DNA of 64,000 nucleotides from Nitrososphaerota archaeon. Its GTDB lineage: Archaea > Thermoproteota > Nitrososphaeria > Nitrososphaerales > Gagatemarchaeaceae. The notes below the pieces were generated by a model. It saw only the letters and a list, made by a program, of their open reading frames with translations, searched no databases and was not told where the DNA came from. A program made the translations under genes and the position numbers. How positions within the stretch are numbered: position 1 is the stretch's first letter; each line of letters begins with the position of its first letter. The stretch spans positions 1 through 64,000 of the forward strand of contig JACQFN010000002.1 in assembly GCA_016200045.1 (NCBI GenBank), in the 5' to 3' direction. This document shows, piece after piece, positions 17,311 to 26,695 of this stretch.

Positions 17311-19016
17311 GCGAAGTAAAACTGACCGAGCTCGAAGGCAGGGTGAGGAGAGAACCGCTCCTGGGTTGGTTCGACCGTTTCGTTTCCTTTACCTTCAGGA
17401 TTTTCGCTGGACCCGCCGGGCGCATAGCCAACTCGATGCCTCAACTCCGATCCCAGATTCTCAAATCGAACCTCAGAACCTCACCTGAAGGGTTGGTCTC
17501 CATGGCCCTTTTTGCTACTATGGTTGCGGGAGTGACCACTGTTTTTCTCGCGGTCTATGGGTTCTTCACCCTTCATCAGGTCTTGTTTCTCTTCTTCCCG
17601 GTGGCCATTCCAATTGTGTACCTTGTCATAACCAGTCTGCCGAAGCTGAGCTCTTCGGGCCGTGCAGCCGCGATTGACACGGAACTGCCGTTCGTACTCG
17701 GGTACATGAGTGTCTTGGCAGGTGGGGGGGTCTCGCCGATCGAGACGCTCAGGAGAATCTCTCAGATGGATGTCCTCCCCGCGTCCAGAAAGGAGGCCAA
17801 GAGGATCCTCGTCGATACCGACGTCTTCGGGTTCGACCCCATTACGGCGATGGAGAACGCCTCGAAACAGAGCCCTAGCAGGTACTGGTCGGAGTTCCTA
17901 GCCGGATACACGGCCGTCCTGAAGTCCGGAGGCAGTTTCGAGAACTACATACAGATCAAGCTGAGGGACCTCGTGGCGAACAGGTCGGCGGTAGTGAAAA
18001 ATGCCTCCGACCTCACGGGGTCCGTCGCTGAGGCGTACCTTACGATCACAGTGGTCCTCGGAATGACTCTCTACACTCTGTACATGGTCCAGGCCATGCT
18101 TTCAGGTAATCTTGGTGCGTTGCAGAACCTGTATCTCTTTGCCTTCCTGGTCGTCCCCCTGATTTCAGCGGGTTTCGTCTATCTGATCGACGCCATACAG
18201 ACGAAATGGCCTTACACCGACTACCGGCCCTACAAGTTCTTCGCTGCCATGATCCCAGTGGCCCTGGTTGTTCTTTTCATACCGATCCCGATTCCCCTTT
18301 ACCTACACGTTTCAGTCGCGTTGGGGGTGGCATCGGGCCCGCCTGCCTCCTATTCCCTCAGGATTTCGAGGGAAAGGCGACGGTTGGAACGAGCCCTTCC
18401 CGACTTCATTGGAGATGTAACCGAGGGAAGGAAGACCGGACTCTCTCCGGAACAGAGCATCGAGAGGCTTTCGAGTCGGAACTACGGTGTCCTGTCCAGA
18501 CACGTGAAGAAGATGGGCGCCCAACTTTCTTGGGGAGTCTCCCTCTCCAAAGTAATCTCCACTTTCACCGGCGCGGTTGGAAGTTGGGTAACCCGTGCCA
18601 CCGGAGTGCTCCTCATAGAGGTCGTGGATGTCGGAGGAGGGACCGTGCGGAGCTTCACCGAGATGGCGGCATTCGCGAGGACGATTAACGACCTCGAGAC
18701 CCAGAAAAGATCTGCCCTAAAGCCCTTCGTCTTCATTACTTACATTGCCGGCATAATGGTGATCATGACGACGTTCATCCTTGTCTACATGCTGTCGGCA
18801 CCGGCTACCCTCGGCTACAAGGCTGCAACCGTCGATTCTCACACGATCGACCTCCTGCTCACCACGGCGGTGTTCGATTCGTTCGTCATTGGCCTGGTAG
18901 CAGGTAAGATGGGAGAGAGCAGCCTCTCGGACGGATTCAAACATGGATTCGCGCTTGTCATTGCCAGCGTAGTCTCCGTCGCAATCGCGAGGCTCTTCAT
19001 CAACATCCCTCTGTAA
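17307..19016 (+). CDS. Type IV pilus/archaellum-like membrane platform protein (TadC/FlaJ, T2SSF domains)
   Basis: 4-nt overlap with ATPase; two T2SSF-like halves (PFVLGYMSVLAGGGVSPIETLRRIS.. and DFIGDVTEGRKTGLSPEQSIERLS). Confidence 0.88.
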   Translation: MSEVKLTELEGRVRREPLLGWFDRFVSFTFRIFAGPAGRIANSMPQLRSQILKSNLRTSPEGLVSMALFATMVAGVTTVFLAVYGFFTLHQVLFLFFPVAIPIVYLVITSLPKLSSSGRAAAIDTELPFVLGYMSVLAGGGVSPIETLRRISQMDVLPASRKEAKRILVDTDVFGFDPITAMENASKQSPSRYWSEFLAGYTAVLKSGGSFENYIQIKLRDLVANRSAVVKNASDLTGSVAEAYLTITVVLGMTLYTLYMVQAMLSGNLGALQNLYLFAFLVVPLISAGFVYLIDAIQTKWPYTDYRPYKFFAAMIPVALVVLFIPIPIPLYLHVSVALGVASGPPASYSLRISRERRRLERALPDFIGDVTEGRKTGLSPEQSIERLSSRNYGVLSRHVKKMGAQLSWGVSLSKVISTFTGAVGSWVTRATGVLLIEVVDVGGGTVRSFTEMAAFARTINDLETQKRSALKPFVFITYIAGIMVIMTTFILVYMLSAPATLGYKAATVDSHTIDLLLTTAVFDSFVIGLVAGKMGESSLSDGFKHGFALVIASVVSVAIARLFINIPL

Positions 19017-19056
19017 TGCTTATGGAGCCCACGCAAGACGGTGGGTTCAACAGGGT

Positions 19057-19854
19057 TTGGCTGGACAGACGAAAAGCGAAAGTGCGATGTCGGAGCTTCG
19101 TGAAGGCGCCGTCCGGACTGCGAAGCCCGCGTACGGAGTTGACGAGCCGTACACAATCACATCATTGACTGTCATGGGGCTAGCCTCAATGAGCAGTGGA
19201 ATCATACTCCAGGCCTACCGTGGCAGCACGGGCCAGCTGGTCGCCCTGTTTGGCCTTGTGGCAGGGTTCGTTGTCGGTTTGATTTTTCTGGTTTTTGCCT
19301 TCTCACTACTCTACAGCAGCAGACGGTGGAAACTGACTGAACTCTCCGCAATGGCATCCCGATTGCCCTTGGGCGGGGAAGAGCGCGTGTTGGACATCGG
19401 GTGTGGACGGGGGGCGTTTTCCAACCTCGTCGCAGCTAGACTGTCAGCTGGCTTCATTGTCGGCCTGGATGTCTGGAATCCGAGGCAACTTTCTGGCAAC
19501 CATCCTGCCTCCATGCTCATGAATTCTGAAATCTGCGGGACCACCAGCAAGATACTACTCGTGAAGGCTCATCCGAGCGCACTTCCATTCGTCAAGAACA
19601 GTTTCGATGTGGCAATTTCTGGAATGGCTTTCAACCGTCTGGAGAGTGGCCGTGAGCTGCAGAATGCATTCAAGGACGTCATTTCCATTCTTAGGCAGGG
19701 AGGGAGGGTCAGTTTCCTAGTCGCTGGCAGATCAGGTCCCTATGTGGACGAAATCAAGCGGACCGGGATGACTGATGTTGAAGTTGAGCGATTCAGGTTG
19801 GGTCTTCTACCTCCGGCGCACACGATAACAGGCCGAAAGCCTTACAGACAGTGA
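19057..19854 (+). CDS. Membrane-anchored SAM-dependent methyltransferase (paralog of 6199-6957)
   Basis: Two N-terminal TMs, ERVLDIGCGRGAFSNLVAARLSAGFIVGLDVW. Confidence 0.7.
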   Translation: MAGQTKSESAMSELREGAVRTAKPAYGVDEPYTITSLTVMGLASMSSGIILQAYRGSTGQLVALFGLVAGFVVGLIFLVFAFSLLYSSRRWKLTELSAMASRLPLGGEERVLDIGCGRGAFSNLVAARLSAGFIVGLDVWNPRQLSGNHPASMLMNSEICGTTSKILLVKAHPSALPFVKNSFDVAISGMAFNRLESGRELQNAFKDVISILRQGGRVSFLVAGRSGPYVDEIKRTGMTDVEVERFRLGLLPPAHTITGRKPYRQ

Positions 19855-20004
19855 CCTCCTCTGCCGTGGTCGTACATAACCCGACTCACGCCGAAGGAAG
19901 AGCATTCAGTGGCCGGGCAAGACGAAACCCCTCGCGCGGACTCTGTTTTGGTCTTGTCAACCTATTTGATGCAATTTTTCGTATCATGTCAAAATCCAGC
20001 GTCC

Positions 20005-20044
20005 ATAATGGTTATAAGGCGATTTCGGACCAAAAAAAATACAA
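20005..20044 (+). promoter_or_regulatory. Putative archaeal TATA promoter of pilin gene
   Basis: GGTTATAAGG about 30 nt upstream of ATG at 20045. Confidence 0.35.
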
Positions 20045-20458
20045 ATGGACATAAGAAGGTATACAAGAAAAAGAGCCATTTCGCCAGTTCTAGCAACAGT
20101 CATCCTCATCGCCATCACCCTAGTCGCAGCGGTAGCGATCGCAACATTCGTATTCGGTCTATTCGGGACCTCGATCTCCGGCCCCACCCTATCAATAATC
20201 TCCAGTTCAGTGGCTTGTAACGGAGGGACAGGCTCGGGCACCTGTGCCATGACCGTGCACAACGCCGGAGCCAGCGCAGGGACAATACTTACTGCAGGAC
20301 CCACCCAAACATTCAACTTTAACGGTTCAGAGCCATTCACGGTCCCAGCCAACGGGAACATCCTCGTCAACATGACTTATGCGGGAACAGGTCAAGCGAC
20401 AGGGTACCTTACCCAATCGAACGGACCAAACTTGGTCTTCTCAGTGACACTGTCGTAG
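20045..20458 (+). CDS. Archaeal type IV pilin
   Basis: KRAISPVLATVILIAITLVAAVAIATFVFGLFG. Confidence 0.85.
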   Translation: MDIRRYTRKRAISPVLATVILIAITLVAAVAIATFVFGLFGTSISGPTLSIISSSVACNGGTGSGTCAMTVHNAGASAGTILTAGPTQTFNFNGSEPFTVPANGNILVNMTYAGTGQATGYLTQSNGPNLVFSVTLS

Positions 20459-20490
20459 GGACAACAATCGGCATAGGCGAAAACAGGAAC

Positions 20491-20519
20491 GCGCACTGCC
20501 CAATTCATGGGAAGTGCGC
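20491..20519 (+). terminator. Stem-loop downstream of pilin, followed by T-rich tract
   Basis: GCGCACT-G-CCCA-ATTCA-TGGG-A-AGTGCGC: 7+4 bp perfect arms with one internal mismatch, then ttcttcatttcttt. Confidence 0.55.
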
Positions 20520-20575
20520 CTTCTTCATTTCTTTATGACCTGAAGGGCCTCTCCGGACAGGACTGAAGGGAGAGG

Positions 20576-21091
20576 ATGTCATGTTCTAATAGCCCCGCAT
20601 TTGGTCAACGACCCGTGAAGGAACTAGGGAATTCCTCAAGTCGTGGAGTTTCCGAAATCCTTGCCACTGTTCTCCTGATCGCAATAACGTTGATTGCGGG
20701 GGCCACTCTGGCATCATTCGTCTTCACTCAATTCCAAACTACTGCCTCCATTCCTGTCATTTCGATAGTCCCAGGACCCACTCCCTGCTTCCCCAGCGTC
20801 CCGGGGACCGTCGTCTCGCCCGGGGGTCTTCCGGTAACGATACCACAGGGGGACTGTGCATTCATCGTGCAGAACTCGGGAGTAAGGGCGGGAACGATTG
20901 CTGGAGTAGGTCCAAGCCCGACCTTCGCGTTTGACCAGTGCAATGGTCTATCGTCAAGCAGTTGTGTTGTCCCGTTGAACGGCTTCTCAGTGGTGGCCAT
21001 AAGATATTCAGGTTCGACCAACCAGTATGTTTCCGGGTTCCTCATCCAATCGACAGGCCCGAACCTTTACTTCTTCATATCGATACCGTAG
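20576..21091 (+). CDS. Archaeal type IV pilin, paralog of the preceding gene
   Basis: SRGVSEILATVLLIAITLIAGATLASFVFTQF; C-terminal part shares AGTI..GP..TFxF and GFLIQSTGPNLYFFISIP with GYLTQSNGPNLVFSVTLS. Confidence 0.8.
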   Translation: MSCSNSPAFGQRPVKELGNSSSRGVSEILATVLLIAITLIAGATLASFVFTQFQTTASIPVISIVPGPTPCFPSVPGTVVSPGGLPVTIPQGDCAFIVQNSGVRAGTIAGVGPSPTFAFDQCNGLSSSSCVVPLNGFSVVAIRYSGSTNQYVSGFLIQSTGPNLYFFISIP

Positions 21092-21185
21092 TTACGCGAC
21101 AGTCGAATCTCCAGCGGTTGGAATTCACACTATAACCCCTGTATAAGGTCATATACGGGGGACTTGAGACGGCCGTGGAAATACT

Positions 21186-21737
21186 TTGGTCGACTCCGAC
21201 ACCCTCGTAGGGAGGTTTGAGTGGGATCCAGAGAGCGGGACGATGGTGGACAAGACGCTTGGTGCTCGAGTGATGACGTTCACAGCCTATGGTTGGTCGG
21301 AACTCAAGAACGAGCTGGACAGCACATTCATGTCTGGCGCTTCCGTGATCTACCAGAGAATGGGCTACAGCTACGGCAGGTACGTTGCGAAAGTGGCCAA
21401 ACAGAACGCGGCAAAGGCAAAGAAGCATCTCACACCGAAGTCAATCTTCCAGATCTTGGCAGACTCAGCCAAGAATCAGGGTTGGGGAAAACTTGAGCTG
21501 AACAGCGGAGACTTTGAAACTGGCGTGGCCACAGTAGTGATGCGAGGATGCATCTTCTGCGCGGCCGACAAAAAAGGGACCGTTCCTCGCTGCAACTATC
21601 TCGTAGGCCTGGTTGGCGGTGCTGCGGACGAGATCACGGGTCTGTCTCACAGGGTAGTTGAGGGGAGATGCGCCGCAAAGGACGACGGAATATGTGAAAT
21701 CAGGCTTGAGAGGGTGACGGCCGCGACCACGTCCTAG
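21186..21737 (+). CDS. V4R domain protein
   Basis: VVMRGCIFCAADKKG...CNYLVGLVGGAADEITG....CAAKDDGICEIRLER, V4R-type cysteine pattern; TTG start. Confidence 0.65.
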   Translation: MVDSDTLVGRFEWDPESGTMVDKTLGARVMTFTAYGWSELKNELDSTFMSGASVIYQRMGYSYGRYVAKVAKQNAAKAKKHLTPKSIFQILADSAKNQGWGKLELNSGDFETGVATVVMRGCIFCAADKKGTVPRCNYLVGLVGGAADEITGLSHRVVEGRCAAKDDGICEIRLERVTAATTS

Positions 21738-21809
21738 GCCTGACTTGAGAGTGAAGAACGATTCCAGTTCCATAAAGCATTAAAGGCCGGGGGGTCCGTT
21801 TTCTGCCCG

Positions 21810-22490
21810 TTGAACCCAGAGCAGAGAGAGGTAACCGAAGCCTCGCCAGACGCATTTACCGAGTGGCTAAGCTCGATGCATGCCGACTATCTCCAGCTTT
21901 CGGTCCTGGCGGAGAAGGAGAAAGACTACGCCAAAAAAATCGCCGATGTCCTAGCGATGCTCCAGAGAGAAGCGGACGGTTTGATCCCGCTGGACCGCAG
22001 AGCGTTTGAAGGTACCGCAATCAACGTTCATTCGGCCTCTTTGGTCCCGGACGCCATGCTGCTCCTGGTCGATTCGGCGGGGAACAAATCATCCATGCCA
22101 CTCAAAGAACTCCCACCGCAGACTGTCCTGAGGATCGTCCGCGAGTCGATACTCCAGATAAGGCGGTTGATGATAGAGAAGCGTAGGATACTTGCTCGAC
22201 GCATCCATGCGCTTGAGCGCGTCGCGGCGGAGCTTGAGAATATTCAGGAGATCCCTAGGGAACTTGACGACCATCCGACGCACGTGGTGGAGGAATCGCC
22301 CAGGGACGAGGCGGGGGTTCCTGAGAGCGACAAGGTCGCAACCGTCCTAGACCAGGTCATTGAAGTCCAAAGCAGCGACTTCTCTTTCAAAGGCACTTAC
22401 GAGGAACACCGGCAGGCTCTAGACGGGCACCAATATCCGTTCACCACTTCAGGCGGTCCGAGCAAAACAAAGAAGACCCCAGCGGGCTAG
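21810..22490 (+). CDS. Conserved hypothetical, coiled-coil-rich protein
   Basis: Intact 226-aa ORF with good codon pattern between V4R and membrane protein genes. Confidence 0.45.
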   Translation: MNPEQREVTEASPDAFTEWLSSMHADYLQLSVLAEKEKDYAKKIADVLAMLQREADGLIPLDRRAFEGTAINVHSASLVPDAMLLLVDSAGNKSSMPLKELPPQTVLRIVRESILQIRRLMIEKRRILARRIHALERVAAELENIQEIPRELDDHPTHVVEESPRDEAGVPESDKVATVLDQVIEVQSSDFSFKGTYEEHRQALDGHQYPFTTSGGPSKTKKTPAG

Positions 22491-22505
22491 CCTCCAGGGA
22501 GGTGG

Positions 22506-22958
22506 GTGCGGCAGGTCATGCTTGACGAGTTCCGCAGGAGAGCGGCCGAGAGATACCACAAAGTCAAGAAACGAGATGAGGAATGGATCCTCAGGATCAA
22601 TCTCCCCTGGGTCCAGACCATGTTGTGGCTGCTCTTCGCGATACTCGTTGTACTTGAGTTCGTCGATGTTGTCTCGACTTTGGCCGCGTTGAATTTCCCG
22701 ACGATCTTCTCGGAGTTGAACCCAATCGCGGCTGGCCTCTTCCAATTGAAGTTCCTCGGATTCCTTCTCGCCTTGACGCTCAAGTATGCTCCTCTAATCC
22801 CAATAGGATACGGCGTCTTTCTCAGAGAGCCGCAGGCCAGGTCGGCTCAGGTAAGGGCGGTCAAGATTGGGACGTTGGTCGTATTGGTGACGGCGAACAT
22901 CATTTACATCGCGATCGCCACAAACAACCTGTCATACCTCGCCAGGCTCGTTGCGTAG
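22506..22958 (+). CDS. Membrane protein with about 4 TMs (DUF5658-like?)
   Basis: Hydrophobic segments; VVSTLAALNFPTIFSELNPIAA. Confidence 0.5.
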   Translation: MRQVMLDEFRRRAAERYHKVKKRDEEWILRINLPWVQTMLWLLFAILVVLEFVDVVSTLAALNFPTIFSELNPIAAGLFQLKFLGFLLALTLKYAPLIPIGYGVFLREPQARSAQVRAVKIGTLVVLVTANIIYIAIATNNLSYLARLVA

Positions 22959-23023
22959 TTGCACCCAGCAATCGGACCGAATCAGAAGCAGTTAATACAT
23001 CAAAGACGAGGGCCAAGGGTCGA

Positions 23024-23413
23024 ATGATTCCAGACGTTTCCTTCGACACTACAACGGCCATGCTAAGGTTTCAATCGGTGATAGACCTGAGGAGGCATCT
23101 GAAGAAGATGCTCGAGGACAACCTCAAGGAGCTCGACAAAGTCGGCAACATCACGGCAATGGTCATGAGGGACGAGAGCATCGACGTTTCCGAGCCGAGC
23201 GTCAAAGGATGGGTGAAGACTGGCACCGTTTTTGTGAACAAATCTGACCCGGAGAAGGCCACTCTCGACGTCTTGTTTGCGATGGTAAGAGAAATCAGGC
23301 CCAAGGTTGTGAAGATCACTGAAAGTCGGATGGGTTGGGTGCGAAATGCTCGGCATAAGAGTCCGGCTGGAGGCCGTCAATGCGAAGAAATTCTCGACCC
23401 CGGAGTCCCTTGA
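23024..23413 (+). CDS. Hypothetical protein
   Basis: 129-aa ORF, overlaps next ORF by 68 nt. Confidence 0.4.
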   Translation: MIPDVSFDTTTAMLRFQSVIDLRRHLKKMLEDNLKELDKVGNITAMVMRDESIDVSEPSVKGWVKTGTVFVNKSDPEKATLDVLFAMVREIRPKVVKITESRMGWVRNARHKSPAGGRQCEEILDPGVP

Positions 23414-23714
23414 CCAAGAAGTCAATTTCAAGGTAAACGTGTCGCTTTCTGAAACCGCCAGAACCCCTGGGGATGTCACACTCGAATTCGTCCTAGAGAT
23501 GACATCGCAACCCAACGTCGCAAGAATCGTGATTTCCGGCAGCGCAGTGATGGAAGGGACCAAACAGGAAATCCAACAGATGCTCGTCTCGGAAGACCCG
23601 AAACGAGCTCCACCCGTTCTGAACAAGATCTATGAAAGGGTCTACGGAACCGTCTACCTGCTCTGCGATGCCATGATGGTCCCCCACCCCCTCCCGAATC
23701 TGCTCAGAGTTTAG
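23346..23714 (+). CDS. Hypothetical small protein (possibly SecB-like fold)
   Basis: 122 aa, alternating beta pattern VRLEAVNAKKF...EVNFKVNVSL...VTLEFVLEM...ARIVISGSAVMEG; fold guess only. Confidence 0.4.
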   Translation: MLGIRVRLEAVNAKKFSTPESLDQEVNFKVNVSLSETARTPGDVTLEFVLEMTSQPNVARIVISGSAVMEGTKQEIQQMLVSEDPKRAPPVLNKIYERVYGTVYLLCDAMMVPHPLPNLLRV

Positions 23715-23873
23715 CGCCCCGTGTTGGGGACCGCCCAGACCGCGCTCAAAGAATCTCATACAATCCCACAACATTCGCAAGAAATAGCGCAATTCGTGTG
23801 GAACGGCGCGGGGAGCGGAATTCACATAACGAACCCTTAAAAAAGGTCATGCCGAATCCAATGGCGAAGGCAA

Positions 23874-24209
23874 TTGGCTTCCACTCAGGTGTTCGAGCTG
23901 CAGGCTCACGAGCCCACGTCAAGGCGTTCCTCCATGGAAATCATGTGCGACATCCTGGAGGCAATTTCGTCAGGAAACGAAAGACCGACCCACATCCTTT
24001 ACAAGGCAAACATCAGCTGGAAAGTGCTGAACAATTGCATGAAGACGCTGCTCTCCCAACAATTGGTGACTAAGGAAGATGACGGGAAACGCGACATTTA
24101 CCGCCTGACGGACAGGGGTTATGCCGTCTTGCACCTGTACAGGGACCTGAAGACGAAGCTGCCCGGGACTGAAAAGATCATCCCGGTTGAATTCGCGCGC
24201 GGATTCTAG
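23874..24209 (+). CDS. Winged-helix DNA-binding protein (HTH_45/ArnR-like)
   Basis: MEIMCDILEAISSGNERPTHILYKANISWKVLNNCMKTLLSQQLVTKEDDGKRDIYRLTDRGYAVL. Confidence 0.65.
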   Translation: MASTQVFELQAHEPTSRRSSMEIMCDILEAISSGNERPTHILYKANISWKVLNNCMKTLLSQQLVTKEDDGKRDIYRLTDRGYAVLHLYRDLKTKLPGTEKIIPVEFARGF

Positions 24210-24212
24210 TTT

Positions 24213-24569
24213 CTACCGCCCGCGGTATCCCAAGAGGAGTTTCTCGAGCCTAGGCTTCACGACATTGTGAGTCATTGACGCGATGAAATCGAGGTTCTGG
24301 ATCCGCAGATCTCCGGCAAGAGGCGAAGTCGCGGCGGCGCCGGTCGCAAGGTCCTCCTGCCTATCGCAGGCCGAGTGGATTCTTTGAATCGTCAGATAGA
24401 TGAACACGACTTCATCCGCCAACCCTTTCTTCAGCCTGAAGACGAATCCCTGACTCCTCAGGTTGTCGAAGGCAGTTGTATAGAATCGAGGAATTGACAG
24501 GGCGTACGGGCTGCCAGTCTTCTGAGTCTCTGCATACTCGATCATCTTCGAGGTGATCCCGAGGTTCAA
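24213..24569 (-). CDS. Hypothetical protein
   Basis: Intact TTG-start ORF, 4-nt overlap with upstream small TM ORF. Confidence 0.35.
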   Translation of the reverse strand: MNLGITSKMIEYAETQKTGSPYALSIPRFYTTAFDNLRSQGFVFRLKKGLADEVVFIYLTIQRIHSACDRQEDLATGAAATSPLAGDLRIQNLDFIASMTHNVVKPRLEKLLLGYRGR

Positions 24570-24745
24570 CCAATCTCATCGCGCAAAGCCGCCTTGGCAG
24601 AAGCGAATCTCCTCGCTCCCGAAACCTTTGCTCCGACCCAAATGACCGCCCCTAGAATCAGAATCGAGACTGCATACGGCTCGACGTAGACTTTCAAGAA
24701 ATCTAGGAAGCTTGAAACAATCGTCCCAGCTTCGATCTGAAGCAC
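24566..24745 (-). CDS. Small single-TM protein (59 aa)
   Basis: GTG-start ORF below track cut-off: VLQIEAGTIVSSFLDFLKVYVEPYAVSILILGAVIWVGAKVSGARRFASAKAALRDEIG, TTGA overlap with next gene. Confidence 0.4.
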   Translation of the reverse strand: MLQIEAGTIVSSFLDFLKVYVEPYAVSILILGAVIWVGAKVSGARRFASAKAALRDEIG

Positions 24746-24982
24746 TCTTCGCCGACCGCGGCCGGCTTCGATTTAAGCAAGATTGGATTCTGAATCCTTG
24801 TTTTGTCTCGAAACCGCCCGAATTTGCAGTCGACGGGCGGTCGAATCGCCGCCGCATGACCCAAAGTTAGAATTAGCATAGCAAAGGCCCTCGTTGCAGC
24901 CTGCCCAATCGGATTGTCTTGTTGGTGCAAAACCGATTGCGAATCCTCTTAAATCAGATTTGGGAGGTGCTCGCGGCGATTA

Positions 24983-25483
24983 TTGCTGAGTGTAAGACGT
25001 CTTGCGCTCGCACTGGCGCCACTTGCTCTAACTTTGATCGCGGTGGTGCTCGGCTACTCGTCCTTCCTGACGCTGGTCCTGTCGTCGATTTTTTTCATGG
25101 GTACCCAGATGGACCTGGAGGGGCTCGCAAAGAAGTACATCGACGCGGGCTTTTTGGCAGCGGCCTCGACGAGCTTGTCGGGCATGTCCGGGATCAAGCA
25201 CATTTTCGCCTTTGCCGTTACCTCTTCCGAAGGCGTCGTCCAGATCGTCGCCGATACCGCGCTTTCTGTCTCGGAGGTCGACGAGGTAAAGGTGCTCGGT
25301 TTCTTCGCGAAAGTGTTCGACGTGAAACCCAGGGCTTCGGTCCTTTGCGTTTCCCCCAGGTTGAGCCCTGGAGCGGCCGAGCTGGCAAGGCAGTACGGGA
25401 TCGTCGTCCTTGAGAATGAGAAGCCCGCCGAGCTGCTCAAGATGCTTTCGAAGATAATCGACAAGACCCTGGGTCTAGTCTAG
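24983..25483 (+). CDS. Membrane-anchored hypothetical protein with restriction-endonuclease-like-type C-terminus
   Basis: Two N-terminal TMs, then VKVLGFFAKVFDVKPRASVLCVSPRLSPGAAELARQYGIVVLENEKPAELLKML. Confidence 0.45.
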   Translation: MLSVRRLALALAPLALTLIAVVLGYSSFLTLVLSSIFFMGTQMDLEGLAKKYIDAGFLAAASTSLSGMSGIKHIFAFAVTSSEGVVQIVADTALSVSEVDEVKVLGFFAKVFDVKPRASVLCVSPRLSPGAAELARQYGIVVLENEKPAELLKMLSKIIDKTLGLV

Positions 25484-25530
25484 GCAAGATTCCAGCATCC
25501 CGAGCCTACCGCAGACATTTATAGGGTCAA

Positions 25531-26328
25531 GTGAAAGATTTTGCCGCAGTGAAGCGCGTCAAGAGGCATGAGTTTCCGTACGTTTACGCGAAGGGAAAGA
25601 GGCTCTTCCATATCGTCGCGACGCTTGAGGACGTGCCTGGAGCACTCGGTTCAGTGCTCGAGCTCCTGAGGAAAAGAGTCAACCTGATCGGGAGCGTCAG
25701 CTATTCTCTGAAGGGAGGAGAGGCCATCTGGAGCTCGTTCGGAGAATCTCTCTCTCCCGTCGAGACTGAGGAGAGCCTTTCTAGGCTAATCCAATCGTCG
25801 AACCTGACAAAGGAGTTCGAGGTGCATCAGAGCAAGGACGGCCTGCTGGTCGACGGCTTCCACAGCGGGATTCAGACAGAAACCGGGGAGTCCCTGGTCA
25901 TGCTCCCGAGGGAGGGCCTGTCCCACATGTTCGACCAGGTGGTTGCGGAATTCGGTAGCGGAGGTGAGCTACTGCTGTATAATCAGGGGACCCTGTTGGG
26001 GAGGGACGGAGCAGAGGTGTTCATTCGAATGCTGGGGGCGGAAGTTGCAAAGTCCAAAGTCGCCGACCTGAGGCCGGTCTTTTCTGCCAGCGGATGGGGG
26101 ATACCGACAAGACTCGCTGAAAATCCGCCGGGGACGTATACGCTCATGGTGGAGGACTGCTTCGAATGCTCATCCGGGCACGAAGTCGCGAGGACCTGCA
26201 GCTTTCTGCGTGGATACTTCGAAGGGTCCGGGACGGCCATACTGGGAATCCTAATAGCTTGTGAGGAGACAAAGTGCCGCCTTCGCGGCGACCCTCACTG
26301 TGAGTTTGTCATAGGCCCTAAGAAATAG
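25531..26328 (+). CDS. ACT domain plus V4R domain protein
   Basis: N-terminal RLFHIVATLEDVPGALGSVLELLRKRVNLIGSVSY (ACT); C-terminal CFECSSGHEVARTCSFLRGYFEGSGTAILG....CRLRGDPHCEFVIG (V4R). Confidence 0.65.
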   Translation: MKDFAAVKRVKRHEFPYVYAKGKRLFHIVATLEDVPGALGSVLELLRKRVNLIGSVSYSLKGGEAIWSSFGESLSPVETEESLSRLIQSSNLTKEFEVHQSKDGLLVDGFHSGIQTETGESLVMLPREGLSHMFDQVVAEFGSGGELLLYNQGTLLGRDGAEVFIRMLGAEVAKSKVADLRPVFSASGWGIPTRLAENPPGTYTLMVEDCFECSSGHEVARTCSFLRGYFEGSGTAILGILIACEETKCRLRGDPHCEFVIGPKK

Positions 26329-26354
26329 GACTGGCTTCGGGTGAAAAGAGGAAC

Positions 26355-26438
26355 ATGAAGTGTGAATCCTGCGGTAGGGGCGAGACTATCCCCTTCGTCT
26401 GCAACTACTGCTGTGTGTCCACTGCGGCGACCATCTGA
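26355..26438 (+). pseudogene. Truncated/frameshifted copy of AN1-type zinc-finger N-terminus
   Basis: ATGAAGTGTGAATCCTGCGGTAGGGGCGAGACTATCCCCTTCGTCTGCAACTACTGC is nearly identical to 27800-27856. Confidence 0.6.
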
Positions 26439-26695
26439 CCCGGAAAGTCCGGGAGGCGCGGAAAAGTAGCATGCCTAGACGTGGTCGAGCCAGCGTGCCA
26501 GGGGCTGCGGTGTGAGTGCTAGGCTCATGGTCTTTCTCCTCGTCCCGCACGGTGAGGAACGGCACTTGGGGGGTTGGACCCCGGGTCCAGAATCGGACCA
26601 CTCTCCCCGAGTCTCGTAGAAAATCCCCACTTCGTTTTCTTGTTTCAACTCCTGACTAGCCACCTTGAGTCTCTGCCCAGCCATCCGAAATCTTT

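Noticed and set aside
26460-26690. Palindrome TGGACCCCGGGTCCA and nearby short ORFs
   Set aside because: Short palindrome in low-information sequence; no supporting context.
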